Shown here in pieces: positions 37,748 through 47,457 of a stretch of 64,000 nt of DNA. Source of the DNA: a gamma proteobacterium symbiont of Taylorina sp. GTDB lineage: Bacteria > Pseudomonadota > Gammaproteobacteria > GRL18. Location of the stretch: positions 79,208 through 143,207 of the forward strand of contig JAHXIV010000050.1 of assembly GCA_025655455.1 (NCBI GenBank), given 5' to 3'. Both the position numbers and the translations under genes were made by a program. The first letter of the stretch is position 1, and every line of letters begins with the position of its first letter. The notes under the pieces were generated by a model, which saw only the letters and a list, made by a program, of their open reading frames with translations, was not told where the DNA came from and searched no databases.

Positions 37748-38269
37748 ATGTCTCTTGAAGATGTAATCGGTGAAATTGATGCAACAGAACAAGATCAGCA
37801 TCTTATGTTTGATTTGTCCAGTGAAGAATTGGCGGTTCCGGTGATGAATATCCGTGAAATTATTCGCTATGGAAAATTAACCAAAATGCCTATGGTGCCG
37901 GACTTTATTGAAGGAGTGATTAATCTACGGGGTAATGTCGTGCCTGTGATTAATCTGTCTTCGAAGTTTGGTTTAATAGTGAAAGAAGCAGATAAGCGAA
38001 CCTGCATTATTATTATGGAAGTAGAAGTAGCAGATGATTCAGTGGTGATGGGAATTGTGGTTGATAAGGTGTCTCAGGTGATTGAAATACCTGATAGTGA
38101 TATTGAACCCACTCCGTCTTTAGGAGCTAAAATCCAGACTAACTTTATTAAGGGTATGGCACGTATAGATGATGGCTTTATTATTATTTTAGATATCAGC
38201 CAAGTGTTGTCAGCAGAAGAAGTGGCCATTGTCAGTGGAATTCATAAGGAAGCCACGGTAGAAGATTAA
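37748..38269 (+). CDS. cheW: CheW coupling protein 2
   Basis: The 173-residue product differs from CheW1 at few positions and shares GKLTKMPMVPDFIEGVINLR and TNFIKGMARIDDGFIIILDI. The ATG at 37748 is chosen because GGGGAG lies 9 bp before it and the length equals that of the paralogue; the frame is open seven codons upstream. It is read as the second half of a duplicated receptor-cheW pair. Confidence 0.94.
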   Translation: MSLEDVIGEIDATEQDQHLMFDLSSEELAVPVMNIREIIRYGKLTKMPMVPDFIEGVINLRGNVVPVINLSSKFGLIVKEADKRTCIIIMEVEVADDSVVMGIVVDKVSQVIEIPDSDIEPTPSLGAKIQTNFIKGMARIDDGFIIILDISQVLSAEEVAIVSGIHKEATVED

Positions 38270-38414
38270 ATTGATTCATTCAACACCATTATCTGATCTG
38301 GAACACATGATTGATGAGCTTTTAGGCGTTAATTCTTTGCTGATTGAGAACCATCAGTCTGATACAGAGCAACTAGCTGACAAATTGTCAGATAGTCAGG
38401 AAGAGGAAATTTCT

Positions 38415-38720
38415 ATGGGAACGGGAACAATACAATTAAGTGGTGAATGTACTATTTATGAAATAGCGCAATTACATCAGAAAATTCATGATAACTGGAA
38501 AGCGGGCAGCGGTTTGGAATTAAATGCTGCAGAAGTAAGCGATGTAGATGCTTCTTTCATACAGTTATTAGCAGTCTGTAAGAATATAGCAGAATCCAAT
38601 GAACAGAGCTTTTTATTATTAAATCCTTCTGAAGTACTCAATGAAAAAATCGATGCGATGTTTATGCATGACTTCTTTTTTGCTGAAGATGATAAAAAGG
38701 GGGCGGAGTCAAATGATTGA
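38415..38720 (+). CDS. STAS-domain protein in the chemosensory operon
   Basis: The product is 101 residues from the ATG at 38415, which follows AGGAAGAGG and gives a plain STAS domain (GTIQLSGECTIYEIAQLHQK, then LNAAEVSDVDASFIQLL with the usual D-S/A-S loop, here DASF). The frame is open back to 38271 (TTG 2 bp after the cheW2 stop; ATG at 38307) with a plausible acidic sequence, so a 149-residue form is possible. Stand-alone STAS proteins next to CheA occur in several clusters; their partner is unknown. The last residues and the TGA stop come from repeat R2. Confidence 0.8.
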   Translation: MGTGTIQLSGECTIYEIAQLHQKIHDNWKAGSGLELNAAEVSDVDASFIQLLAVCKNIAESNEQSFLLLNPSEVLNEKIDAMFMHDFFFAEDDKKGAESND

Positions 38721-38772
38721 GACTTTACATCATTTATTAAATCTGTCCTGTCTGTCATTTGACTCCGCCCCC
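38699..38772. repeat. R2 repeat copy between STAS gene and cheA
   Basis: GGGGGCGGAGTCAAATGA (38699-38716) and TCATTTGACTCCGCCCCC (38755-38772) are perfect 18-bp inverted repeats around a 38-bp interior. The left arm supplies the STAS stop codon. The right arm lies 19 bp before the cheA start. Its strong stem might reduce read-through into cheA. Confidence 0.9.
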
Positions 38773-38791
38773 GGGAAAGTAGAGGTGAATT

Positions 38792-41059
38792 ATGGAAATT
38801 GATGAGAATGTACAAATCTTTATCTCAGAAGGTGAAGAGCTGCTGCAGGATATGGAAGATTCTCTATTAGAACTTGAAGAATCAGATGATCCGGAAGTGC
38901 TTAATACAATTTTTCGGGCAGCTCATACTATCAAAGGTTCAGCAGGACTTTTTGGGCTGGATCATATTATCCATTTTACCCATGTGGTTGAAAATGTTTT
39001 AGATGACATGCGTAATTGTATGATCCCGACCTCTTCTGAACTCATTACTGTATTGATGCGCTCACGTGATCATATTGTTTCTTTACTGGAAGGTATTGTT
39101 GATGATGACGAAGGGAATAAGGAAGAAGAAGCAGAGCTGATACAGCTTTTAAAGGCCTTTCAGGGTACTGTTGCAGATGAGCTGGTGGCTGCTGCTGATA
39201 GTAATGAAGTAGAAAGTAGTGCAGAGCCATTAGCTGAAGATGGAGAGGTATCTGCTGAAGGTGAACACTCGTTAACGGATCACTACCATATCTCATTAAG
39301 ACTGGGCGAAGACACTTTTCGTCAGGGCTTTGATCCGGCTTCTATGTTTCGTCAACTCAGTGATCTGGGTGAAATCAAGGAAACAGTTTTTATCCCTCAG
39401 ACTTTACCTTCTCTGGATGATCTGGATCCGGAGAGTTGTTATCTTGGCTGGGAAATTGCAATACATAGCGATTTCAGGAAAGAAAAAATTAGTGAAATTT
39501 TTCAATATCTGGATGGCTGCCATCTGTCTATTCTGGCACCGCAAAGTCATTTTTCAGAATATAAACATCTGATTGAACAATTGCCGGAAGAAGAAATGGC
39601 ATTGGGACAAATCCTGCTGCAAACCGGTAGTTTGACACAAGGCGAATTGCAAAGAGTACTTAATCAGCAAAAAGAAAATATTGAATCGGGGGAGCTGGAA
39701 TCAGAAAACCGCACGGGTGATCTGCTTGTTGAAAACCAGGTGGTGCAAAAAGAGGTGGTTGAAGAAGCTTTAAATAAACAGACCAAAGTCCGTGAACAAA
39801 AACAAAAAGCCCTGAGCTTTGTTAAAGTAGACTCCGAGAAACTGGATAAGCTGATTAATCTTGTCGGCGAGCTGGTTATTAATGGTGCCAAGCTGAATAT
39901 GATTACTGAAAATATTGCTGATGAAGAACTCAATGAAACCATGGAAGGGATGACGATGTCCCTGGAAGATCTGCGTGAAATTGCTTTAGGTTTACGTATG
40001 GTGCCGATTGGTACGACTTTTAATCGTTTTCATCGGGTTATCCGCGATACTTCAAAAGATTTAAATAAAGAGATTAACCTGGAAATCTATGGTGCAGATA
40101 CAGAACTGGATAAAACTGTGATTGAAAAGATTGGTGATCCATTGATGCATCTGATCCGTAATTCCATGGATCATGGTATTGAGATGCCTGATGATCGCCA
40201 GCTTGCAGGTAAAAGCAGAGAAGGAACAATAACGCTTCAGGCACAACATGAAGCGGGTTATATTACCATTCAGATTAAAGATGATGGCAAGGGGTTGAAT
40301 CCTGAAATGTTATTAGAAAAAGCCATAGAAAAAGGCATTGTTAAGGACAATCAGAAACTCAGCAAACAGGAATGCCTTAATTTAATCTTTGCTGCCGGCT
40401 TTTCTACTGCCACTGAGATCAGTAATATTTCCGGTCGTGGTGTGGGTATGGATGTGGTACGTCGGAATATTGAATCACTACGCGGCAGTGTATATATTGA
40501 CTCTGAACTGGGAGTGGGTACGACCATTACTATTCAATTACCATTAACACTGGCAATTATTGATGGTTTTAATGTCAGCATTGATAGTGAATTTTATATT
40601 TTTCCTTTAGATATGGTTCATGAATGTCTGACACTCACGCCTTCTCAAATTGAGGAAGCATCGGTGCATAACTATATCACCTTAAGAGAAGAAGTCCTGC
40701 CGATTGTACATCTTAAAGAATATTTTGATGTAGAACAGAGTGAACAATACAATGAAACCTATATGGTACATAAGGGCAGAGAACGCCATAATATCGTCGT
40801 AGTTGAATTTGCCAATAAAAAAGTCGGTTTAATTGTCGATGAACTATTAGGTGAAGTGCAGGCGGTTATCAAACCACTGGGACGTGTATTTAAAGGTCTG
40901 TCCGGTTTTGCCGGTTTTACCATCCTGGGCAGTGGCATGGTAGCACTGGTGCTGGATATCCCCAGTCTTATTAAAGAAGTAGTGGGCAATGAGCATAAGC
41001 ACTTTGATTCATTAAAACAAAAATCGGTGGCATCAAGGGGTAATCGGGTAGTGCATTGA
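38792..41059 (+). CDS. cheA: Chemotaxis histidine kinase CheA
   Basis: The 755-residue kinase has an Hpt domain with phospho-acceptor His45 in AAHTIKGSAG, a linker, then an atypical middle: an alpha/beta module about 160-245 (P2-like) and a helical-pair module about 270-345 (ILLQTGSLTQGELQRVLNQQ and DLLVENQVVQKEVVEEALNKQ) like MshEN/GspE N-termini. P3 starts near 346 (KLDKLINLVGELV), the ATPase has DPLMHLIRNSMDHG at 449 and GRGVGMDVV near 548, and a CheW-like P5 ends it. It phosphorylates the nearby CheY and CheB. Confidence 0.95.
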   Translation: MEIDENVQIFISEGEELLQDMEDSLLELEESDDPEVLNTIFRAAHTIKGSAGLFGLDHIIHFTHVVENVLDDMRNCMIPTSSELITVLMRSRDHIVSLLEGIVDDDEGNKEEEAELIQLLKAFQGTVADELVAAADSNEVESSAEPLAEDGEVSAEGEHSLTDHYHISLRLGEDTFRQGFDPASMFRQLSDLGEIKETVFIPQTLPSLDDLDPESCYLGWEIAIHSDFRKEKISEIFQYLDGCHLSILAPQSHFSEYKHLIEQLPEEEMALGQILLQTGSLTQGELQRVLNQQKENIESGELESENRTGDLLVENQVVQKEVVEEALNKQTKVREQKQKALSFVKVDSEKLDKLINLVGELVINGAKLNMITENIADEELNETMEGMTMSLEDLREIALGLRMVPIGTTFNRFHRVIRDTSKDLNKEINLEIYGADTELDKTVIEKIGDPLMHLIRNSMDHGIEMPDDRQLAGKSREGTITLQAQHEAGYITIQIKDDGKGLNPEMLLEKAIEKGIVKDNQKLSKQECLNLIFAAGFSTATEISNISGRGVGMDVVRRNIESLRGSVYIDSELGVGTTITIQLPLTLAIIDGFNVSIDSEFYIFPLDMVHECLTLTPSQIEEASVHNYITLREEVLPIVHLKEYFDVEQSEQYNETYMVHKGRERHNIVVVEFANKKVGLIVDELLGEVQAVIKPLGRVFKGLSGFAGFTILGSGMVALVLDIPSLIKEVVGNEHKHFDSLKQKSVASRGNRVVH

Positions 41060-41142
41060 TAGATAATTAAATATAGCTGTTACAATAATAGCGGTAGCAA
41101 TTCAGTCAGGGGGACTAAATATATTAATATGAGAATATAGCT

Positions 41143-43020
41143 ATGTGGAAAAATCTAAAAATATTCAGCAAAATTATGCTGGGATTCGGAGTTATTTTAA
41201 CCATTCTGGTGGTGATCAGCAGCTGGTCTTATATTAATATTAATGGCATGATCAATGATGGCAAAGAAGTCATTGATGGTAATAAACTGCGAGGGAATAT
41301 CCTGCAGCGTGAAATTGATCACCTGAACTGGGTGAATCAGTTAAGTCAGTTCCTCAATGATGATCAGCTTAATGAATTGGGGATTCAGCTAGATCCCACT
41401 CAATGTAAACTGGGCAAATGGTATTATGGTGCAGGACGTAAGCAGGCTGAACTGCTGGTGCCTGAACTCAAAGAATTACTGGATGCTCTGGAAGAACCGC
41501 ATGGTCATTTACATGAATCTGCAGGTACAATAAAGGAACTCTATCAGGCTGCTGATGCGACATTACCCACCCAATTAGCCAAACTTGAAGCTGATCATCT
41601 TGCTTGGTCCGGGAAAGTACAAAATGCTGTATTAACTAAACAGAACACTATTAAGGTTCAGCATGACCCCAGAAAGTGTAATCTGGGCAAGGTGATGTAC
41701 GGGGCGTACGCCGAAGCTTTCAGAAATGATAATCCTGATTTTGATCAATTGTTTACTGCAATTGAACCTGTTCATAACAAATTGCATCAAACAGGCAGTA
41801 AGATTAATGAAGCTCTGAAGTCAGGTGACTATGAATATTCAATGAAGCTTTATCAGACTGGTGTCGTACCTGCACTGGCTGGTATTCGAAAAGGCTTATC
41901 TGCTATGCAGGACTTAGCTCTGCACAAGCTGGAAGGAAAAACAAAGGCTAATGAGGTCTTTGTTCAGCAGACACAGCCGCTATTAGCTGAATTGATTGAT
42001 CTTTTTCATGAAATTGATAAAACAACAGCTGGAAATATCTTAACAGAAGATCAGATGGTGGATAATGGTCTGCAAACCCGTCAGATGGTATTGATGCTAT
42101 CGATTGTTGCCATTATCCTGGGTATTATTATTGCACTAATACTTGCCCGTGCAATTTCTCAACCTATTTTACAGGCAGTTGCTTTTGCCAAAACCGTCTC
42201 AACAGGTGATTTAACAGACAAACTGGAAATTAATCAAAAAGATGAAACTGGTCAGTTGATTAATAGTCTGGATAGTATGGTGGACAATTTGCGTGAAGTT
42301 GTTTCCGGTGTACTGACTGCTACGTCCAATGTATCACAAGGTTCCACACAATTAAGTGAAAGTATACAAACCTTGTCCAGCGGTTCCTCAGAGCAGGCGG
42401 CCAGTGTAGAGGAAACTTCCAGTGCGCTGGAACAAATGAGTGCCAATGTGAACCAGAATGCGGATAATGCCAGACAGACTGAACAAATGGCAAGTACCGC
42501 GTCGCATCAGGCAGAAGAGGGTGGTGAAGCAGTTGGAGAAACTGTCAGAGCAATGAAAGAAATTGCTGATCGTATTGGTGTCATTGAAGATATTGCCTAT
42601 GAAACCAAAATTCTGGCGCTCAATGCAGCTATTGAAGCAGCACGTGCCGGAGAGCATGGTAAAGGTTTTTCCGTAGTTGCTGCTGAAGTGAGAAAGCTGG
42701 CGGGTAATAGTGAAACTGCAGCTAATGAAATCAGTGAACTGGCTAAAAACAGCGTGGCTATTTCTGTAACTGCAGGGGAATTACTTGAAAAAATTGTACC
42801 CAATATCCAGAAAACAGCGGATCTGGTACAGGAAATTTCAGCCTCCAGTGATGAACAGGCTACGGGAGTCAGTGAAATCAGCGGTGCCATGAATCAACTG
42901 GATACGGTGACACAAAATAATGCAGCATTATCTGAAGAACTGGCATCTACTGCAGAAGAGATGAATTCTCAGGCGATGGCACTGGAAGATATGATGAGTT
43001 ATTTTACAATTAAAAAATAG
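41143..43020 (+). CDS. Methyl-accepting chemotaxis protein with two periplasmic CZB domains
   Basis: The 625-residue receptor has membrane helices at about 9-29 and 314-337. Between them lie two tandem CZB (chemoreceptor zinc-binding) domains: ligands His60, Cys88, His120 and His124 with Trp63, and His152, Cys179, His211 and His215 with Trp155. HAMP and a signalling domain ([20 protein letters not shown]) follow. Unlike the two other long receptors it has no DFERF tail. CZB domains sense zinc or hypochlorous acid in known cases; the signal here is inferred to be zinc or an oxidant. Confidence 0.9.
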   Translation: MWKNLKIFSKIMLGFGVILTILVVISSWSYININGMINDGKEVIDGNKLRGNILQREIDHLNWVNQLSQFLNDDQLNELGIQLDPTQCKLGKWYYGAGRKQAELLVPELKELLDALEEPHGHLHESAGTIKELYQAADATLPTQLAKLEADHLAWSGKVQNAVLTKQNTIKVQHDPRKCNLGKVMYGAYAEAFRNDNPDFDQLFTAIEPVHNKLHQTGSKINEALKSGDYEYSMKLYQTGVVPALAGIRKGLSAMQDLALHKLEGKTKANEVFVQQTQPLLAELIDLFHEIDKTTAGNILTEDQMVDNGLQTRQMVLMLSIVAIILGIIIALILARAISQPILQAVAFAKTVSTGDLTDKLEINQKDETGQLINSLDSMVDNLREVVSGVLTATSNVSQGSTQLSESIQTLSSGSSEQAASVEETSSALEQMSANVNQNADNARQTEQMASTASHQAEEGGEAVGETVRAMKEIADRIGVIEDIAYETKILALNAAIEAARAGEHGKGFSVVAAEVRKLAGNSETAANEISELAKNSVAISVTAGELLEKIVPNIQKTADLVQEISASSDEQATGVSEISGAMNQLDTVTQNNAALSEELASTAEEMNSQAMALEDMMSYFTIKK

Positions 43021-43062
43021 TCTTAACGGGCAATGAATGACAGCAGTTGAACAAGGAAAAAA

Positions 43063-43884
43063 ATGAACCAATTAGCAACATTTGTGCTAAATAATAAAGA
43101 ATTTGATAAAATTCGTCAGCTTATCCATAAAAAAGCTGGTATCTCAATGTCTGATGCTAAGCGTTCATTAGTGGCAGGCCGCTTAAGGAAACGCCTGGTA
43201 GCTCTGAAACTGGACAGCTATGAAGCCTACTATCAATTCCTGAAAAAAGATGAGCAGGCGGGTACGGGAGAACTACAGCGTTTTATTGATCTGCTGACGA
43301 CTAATGAAACCTGGTTTTTTCGTGAAGAAAAACATTTTGAATTTTTAAAACAGCAATTGAAAGATCGACCCATTGCAAAAGAAATTAACATATGGAGTGC
43401 GGCTAGTTCCAGTGGGGAAGAACCCTATAGTATTGCTATGACTATGGCTGAATCAATGGGAATGACTAGTCCCTGGAAAGTGTTAGGCACTGATATCTCA
43501 ACTGAGATTCTGGCAAAAGCCAAAAAAGGCCTTTATGTGAAGGATAAAATTAAAGGTTTATCAAATACATTAAAACGTAAATATATGCTTAATGGTGTAC
43601 GTGATTATGCAGATTATCTGGCTATTGTACCGGAATTGAAAAGTAAAATGAATTTTCAACATTTTAACTTGCAAAGTTCACCACTACCCGGTATAAAGTT
43701 TGATTTTATTTTCTGTCGCAATGTATTAATTTATTTTAATCAGGAAGATAAGAAAAAAGTGATTCATCGATTGGCAGGATGTTTAAAAACCGGAGGATAT
43801 TTCTTTCCCGGGCATTCAGAATCACTGCATGGTTTATATGATGAATTGACAACAGTAGCACCATCGGTTTACCAGAAAAGATAG
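43063..43884 (+). CDS. cheR: CheR receptor methyltransferase
   Basis: The 273-residue SAM enzyme has an N-terminal helical domain (KKAGISMSDAKRSLVAGRLRKRL) and a catalytic domain: TTNETWFFRE, IWSAASSSGEEPYSIAM, GTDISTEILAKAKKG and FCRNVLIYFN. It methylates receptor glutamates. It is followed by an array of eight heptamers before cheB. Confidence 0.95.
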   Translation: MNQLATFVLNNKEFDKIRQLIHKKAGISMSDAKRSLVAGRLRKRLVALKLDSYEAYYQFLKKDEQAGTGELQRFIDLLTTNETWFFREEKHFEFLKQQLKDRPIAKEINIWSAASSSGEEPYSIAMTMAESMGMTSPWKVLGTDISTEILAKAKKGLYVKDKIKGLSNTLKRKYMLNGVRDYADYLAIVPELKSKMNFQHFNLQSSPLPGIKFDFIFCRNVLIYFNQEDKKKVIHRLAGCLKTGGYFFPGHSESLHGLYDELTTVAPSVYQKR

Positions 43885-43890
43885 CGCTAA

Positions 43891-43946
43891 CACTTAACAC
43901 TTAACACTTAACACTTAACACTTAACACTTAACACTTAACACTTAA
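43891..43946 (+). repeat. Eight perfect tandem CACTTAA units upstream of cheB
   Basis: Eight uninterrupted copies of the 7-bp unit CACTTAA fill 56 of the 69 bp between cheR and cheB. The array ends 7 bp before the cheB ATG, occupying the place where a ribosome-binding site should be. Perfect short tandem repeats are prone to slippage, so copy number may vary between cells or strains. Confidence 0.92.
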
Positions 43947-43953
43947 ATAACAT

Positions 43954-45027
43954 ATGGCAAAAATTAAAGTAATGGTGGTAGATGATTCAGCATTAGTGCG
44001 TAAGCTAATGACAGAGTTATTAAATACAGACAGGGATATTGAGGTGATTGCTCAGGCACCTGATCCGGTATTTGCTCTGGAAAAACTGAAAAAAATCAAA
44101 CCGGATGTGATTACTCTGGATATTGAGATGCCCAGGATGGATGGCGTGACTTTTTTAGGGAAATTGATGTCTACCACCCCTATTCCTGTGGTGATCTGTT
44201 CCAGTCTGGCAGAAGATGGTGCAAAAACAACGTTGGAAGCAATAAAAAATGGTGCAGTAGATATCATTACTAAACCCAGAATGGGGGTGAAAGGATTCTT
44301 AAAAGAATCTTCCATGCAGATTATTGATGCAGTGAAAGGTGCTGCTCGTTCAAGGGTTAGGAAAAGAGTCAAGCCGCTGGAGATTCAGGCAAAAAATACT
44401 GCGGATGTTATTTTGGCTCATAGTAATAAATCCATGACGGAAACCACAGAAAAAATTATTGCCATTGGAGCTTCTACTGGAGGAACCCAGGCGCTTAGAG
44501 ATGTTTTATCAAGAATGCCGGCCGTTTCTCCCGGTATTCTGATTGTGCAGCATATGCCGGAAAAATTTACTACAGCATTTGCAGAACATTTAAATGATCT
44601 TAGTGAAATGGATATTTCAGAAGCTAAAAAAGGAGATAGACTAATACCGGGTAAAGTGCTAATTGCACCGGGTGGACAACATATGCTGCTGAAACGCAGC
44701 GGGGCTTTTTATCAGGTTGATGTCATTGATGGTCCTCTGGTGAGCCGGCATCGCCCCTCAGTGGATGTGTTGTTTCGCTCAGTGGCACGTTATGCAGGAC
44801 GTAATGCAGTGGGTTGTTTAATGACCGGTATGGGAGATGATGGTGCACAGGGCTTACTGGAAATGAAAAATGCAGGTAGCAGGACTATTTCTCAGGATGA
44901 AGCCTCCAGTGTGGTTTATGGTATGCCGCAGGAAGCCTGGAAAAAAGGAGCGTCAGAAGCTCAGATATCACTGAATAAAATCCCTCAGACATTATTGGAT
45001 GCCTGTGCGGGAAAACGAATAAAATAA
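43954..45027 (+). CDS. cheB: CheB receptor methylesterase / deamidase
   Basis: The 357-residue product has an N-terminal receiver (VDDSALVRKL, phospho-Asp in LDIEMPRMDG) and a C-terminal esterase with the catalytic triad Ser in IGASTGG, His in IVQHMP and Asp in TGMGDDGAQG. It demethylates receptors when phosphorylated by CheA. No GGAG-type ribosome site is seen; the heptamer array stands in its place. Confidence 0.95.
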   Translation: MAKIKVMVVDDSALVRKLMTELLNTDRDIEVIAQAPDPVFALEKLKKIKPDVITLDIEMPRMDGVTFLGKLMSTTPIPVVICSSLAEDGAKTTLEAIKNGAVDIITKPRMGVKGFLKESSMQIIDAVKGAARSRVRKRVKPLEIQAKNTADVILAHSNKSMTETTEKIIAIGASTGGTQALRDVLSRMPAVSPGILIVQHMPEKFTTAFAEHLNDLSEMDISEAKKGDRLIPGKVLIAPGGQHMLLKRSGAFYQVDVIDGPLVSRHRPSVDVLFRSVARYAGRNAVGCLMTGMGDDGAQGLLEMKNAGSRTISQDEASSVVYGMPQEAWKKGASEAQISLNKIPQTLLDACAGKRIK

Positions 45028-45075
45028 GGTGTGTCACGGGGAGACTCCGACCGCAGCCAATAGGAATATATATAA

Positions 45076-46302
45076 ATGATAAATACAAAGACAATCACTC
45101 TTTTTATAATGATTATGATACCGCTCCTGATGACTCTGATAGACTTATCCATGGTCAATTATCTTGGTATTCTACTGATGTTGGGGTTTGGATCTTATCA
45201 GTTTTTTCTTATCCGTAAAGATGATAAAGATGCACAGGACATAAACTCTGAAAATGCAGACCTTCATACCCAATCAGAGGAAAAACAACAAGCTTCACAT
45301 CTTGTATTACATTATACCGCCAGTGCCTTACCTGTTCATATCGAACAAATCAATAATGTGGTCAATGAAACAGGTAATGCAGTTTTAAATCTGGGTGAGC
45401 ATTTTTCATCCCTGCTGGATCAGATTAATAATAATATTGAACACTCACAACAATTAAAAAATAAACTCTTGCATGAAGAAACAGGTTTGATTATACGTCT
45501 TCAGGCTAATGAGCATGTGCTGGAAAAATTGGAAGCCAGTTGTGAGGACAATAATACCAGTTCCAGTGCATTGCTGGATCAATTTCAGGAGTTTCGTCAA
45601 CATAGTGATAATATTCACCAGTTAGCGGATCGGATTCAGGATATAGCCGGTACCACCAATTTATTGGCTTTGAATGCAGCTATTGAAGCAGCCCGCGCCG
45701 GTGAGCATGGTCGTGGTTTTGCTGTGGTGGCTGATGAGGTGCGCAATCTTTCCATGCAGTCAACAGAAACAGGTGATGAAATTCGTACCAGCCTGGATGC
45801 TTTTTCTGAAGCGATGAATCAATATGATAAGAATATTAACCAGTTTATCTATAATCAGAAAGGAATGCTTGAGAAATTTAAAGATCAGATGGATGATGTT
45901 ACGGGTGAACTGGATGATGATATTGATATCCTTAGCCAGTCCATGCAGGGCTTGGTAACAGATACAAAATCTGTCCAGACTTCTGTTTCTGAGGTGATGA
46001 TTTCTTTGCAGTTTCAGGACACAACACGACAAATACTGGAACATGTGCAGGAAGATTTATCTAAAATTACCAGTGATATTCATGAACTGGAACTATTAAT
46101 TGATGCAAATAATATAGAAGAATCCAGAAAGCTAGAGGAAAACATAGCAAAGCGCTATACTATGGAAAGTGAACGTAAGGCTTATGAAAAGGCAACGGGG
46201 AAGACAACAGTTGCTGCTGCAGCTGCCAGTGTTGCTGGTGAAAATGTTATTGCTGAAAAAAGCAGTTCCAGTGAAGATGATGAAGAAATTACATTTTTTT
46301 AG
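45076..46302 (+). CDS. Receptor-like signalling protein without periplasmic sensor
   Basis: The 408-residue product has two closely spaced membrane helices (about 8-24 and 28-46) with almost no loop between, and a cytoplasmic MCP signalling hairpin with tip [27 protein letters not shown] (split at the tip). No HAMP is evident. The tail is rich in acidic residues ([13 protein letters not shown]). It probably reports cytoplasmic or membrane state, or modulates the array. The ITFF end is also found at the end of CheD in this cluster. Confidence 0.82.
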   Translation: MINTKTITLFIMIMIPLLMTLIDLSMVNYLGILLMLGFGSYQFFLIRKDDKDAQDINSENADLHTQSEEKQQASHLVLHYTASALPVHIEQINNVVNETGNAVLNLGEHFSSLLDQINNNIEHSQQLKNKLLHEETGLIIRLQANEHVLEKLEASCEDNNTSSSALLDQFQEFRQHSDNIHQLADRIQDIAGTTNLLALNAAIEAARAGEHGRGFAVVADEVRNLSMQSTETGDEIRTSLDAFSEAMNQYDKNINQFIYNQKGMLEKFKDQMDDVTGELDDDIDILSQSMQGLVTDTKSVQTSVSEVMISLQFQDTTRQILEHVQEDLSKITSDIHELELLIDANNIEESRKLEENIAKRYTMESERKAYEKATGKTTVAAAAASVAGENVIAEKSSSSEDDEEITFF

Positions 46303-46324
46303 AAATTAAAAGCAGGAAATAAAT

Positions 46325-46687
46325 ATGGGTAAAAAAGTACTCTTTGTTGATGACTCCGCGTCTATGCGCCAGGTCGTGGGCATAGCATTAAAAAATGCAG
46401 GTTATGAAGTCGATACTGCGGTTGATGGGCAGGATGGTGTGAGTAAACTGAGCGAACGTTATGCAGCGATAATCAGTGATCTGAATATGCCTAATATGAA
46501 TGGTATTGAATTTATCAAGGCTATTAAACAAAATCCCAATAACAAGTTTGCTCCAATTATTATGCTGACTACTGAATCTTCAGATGCAATGAAAAAACAG
46601 GGTCAGGCTGCCGGAGCAAAAGTTTGGATTGTTAAACCATTTAAACCTGATCAGCTGATAGGTGTATTGGGTAAGTTATTGGGCTAA
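46325..46687 (+). CDS. cheY: CheY-type response regulator
   Basis: The 120-residue single receiver domain has Asp9-Asp10, phospho-acceptor Asp52 in ISDLNMPNMNG, the Thr in LTTES, and the Lys in IVKPF. No output domain is present. It carries the CheA signal to a motor: flagellar switch or type IV pilus machinery; the window has pilT/pilU but no flagellar genes. Confidence 0.94.
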   Translation: MGKKVLFVDDSASMRQVVGIALKNAGYEVDTAVDGQDGVSKLSERYAAIISDLNMPNMNGIEFIKAIKQNPNNKFAPIIMLTTESSDAMKKQGQAAGAKVWIVKPFKPDQLIGVLGKLLG

Positions 46688-46697
46688 GGACTTCTGA

Positions 46698-47327
46698 ATG
46701 GCAAGAATCTCTGATGTCAATATAAAAGATGAAGAGCTTTATTGGGATCATCGTTTTAAACGTCATACTATAAAACTTTTACCGGGTGATTTTGATGTGG
46801 TCAATGGTGAGGAAATGCTGGTCACCGTATTAGGCTCCTGTATTGCAGCCTGTATTCGAGATATTAAAAATGGTATTGGCGGTATGAATCATTTTCTCTT
46901 GCCTGCAGATAAAAAACTGAATAATGGTAATGCTCATCAATTAAATACTTATGATTCCGATGCCACACGTTATGGTGATCTGGCTATGGAGCAGCTGATA
47001 AATAATATTATCAGTATGGGGGGACGCAGAGAAAATTTTGAAGCCAAAATATTTGGTGGGGCAAGAATGTTTAAAGCAACACTTTCCAACGTGGGTCAAC
47101 AGAATATCGAATTTGTAAAAGACTATCTTAAAACAGAAAAAATCAGGCTTGTCAGTAATGATACTGCTGGTACACAGGCTCGTAAAGTTTATTATATTCC
47201 CTCAACTGGCGATGTCTTTCTTAATCGAATCACCCGGGTTAATAATAATACAATTGAAGAACGGGAGAAACAATATCTCACTGAAGCGAAAAGCGCAGAT
47301 ACCAATGCTGATATTACTTTCTTTTAA
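46698..47327 (+). CDS. cheD: CheD receptor glutamine deamidase
   Basis: The 209-residue enzyme has the catalytic Cys in TVLGSCIAACIRD, His in GGMNHFLLP, Thr in NDTAGTQARK, and the FGGARMF block. It deamidates receptor glutamines and can bind CheY or CheC partners. No CheC or CheZ is seen in the window. The C-terminus ends ITFF, as does the preceding sensor-less receptor, a possible docking tail. Confidence 0.94.
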   Translation: MARISDVNIKDEELYWDHRFKRHTIKLLPGDFDVVNGEEMLVTVLGSCIAACIRDIKNGIGGMNHFLLPADKKLNNGNAHQLNTYDSDATRYGDLAMEQLINNIISMGGRRENFEAKIFGGARMFKATLSNVGQQNIEFVKDYLKTEKIRLVSNDTAGTQARKVYYIPSTGDVFLNRITRVNNNTIEEREKQYLTEAKSADTNADITFF

Positions 47328-47457
47328 TTAGACTCTGTTCCATGTGTATTCAAGGTATCAATTAATTCCTACAAAATATTACCATTAATGCTGACAGTAT
47401 TTTTTCCCCATTCGTATAAAATCCTTAATCAGTATCTATCAAGATTAAGGAAATCAT

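Noticed and set aside
43888-43946. CACTTAA array as a CRISPR-like repeat
   Set aside because: Units are only 7 bp without spacers; it is a simple tandem repeat.
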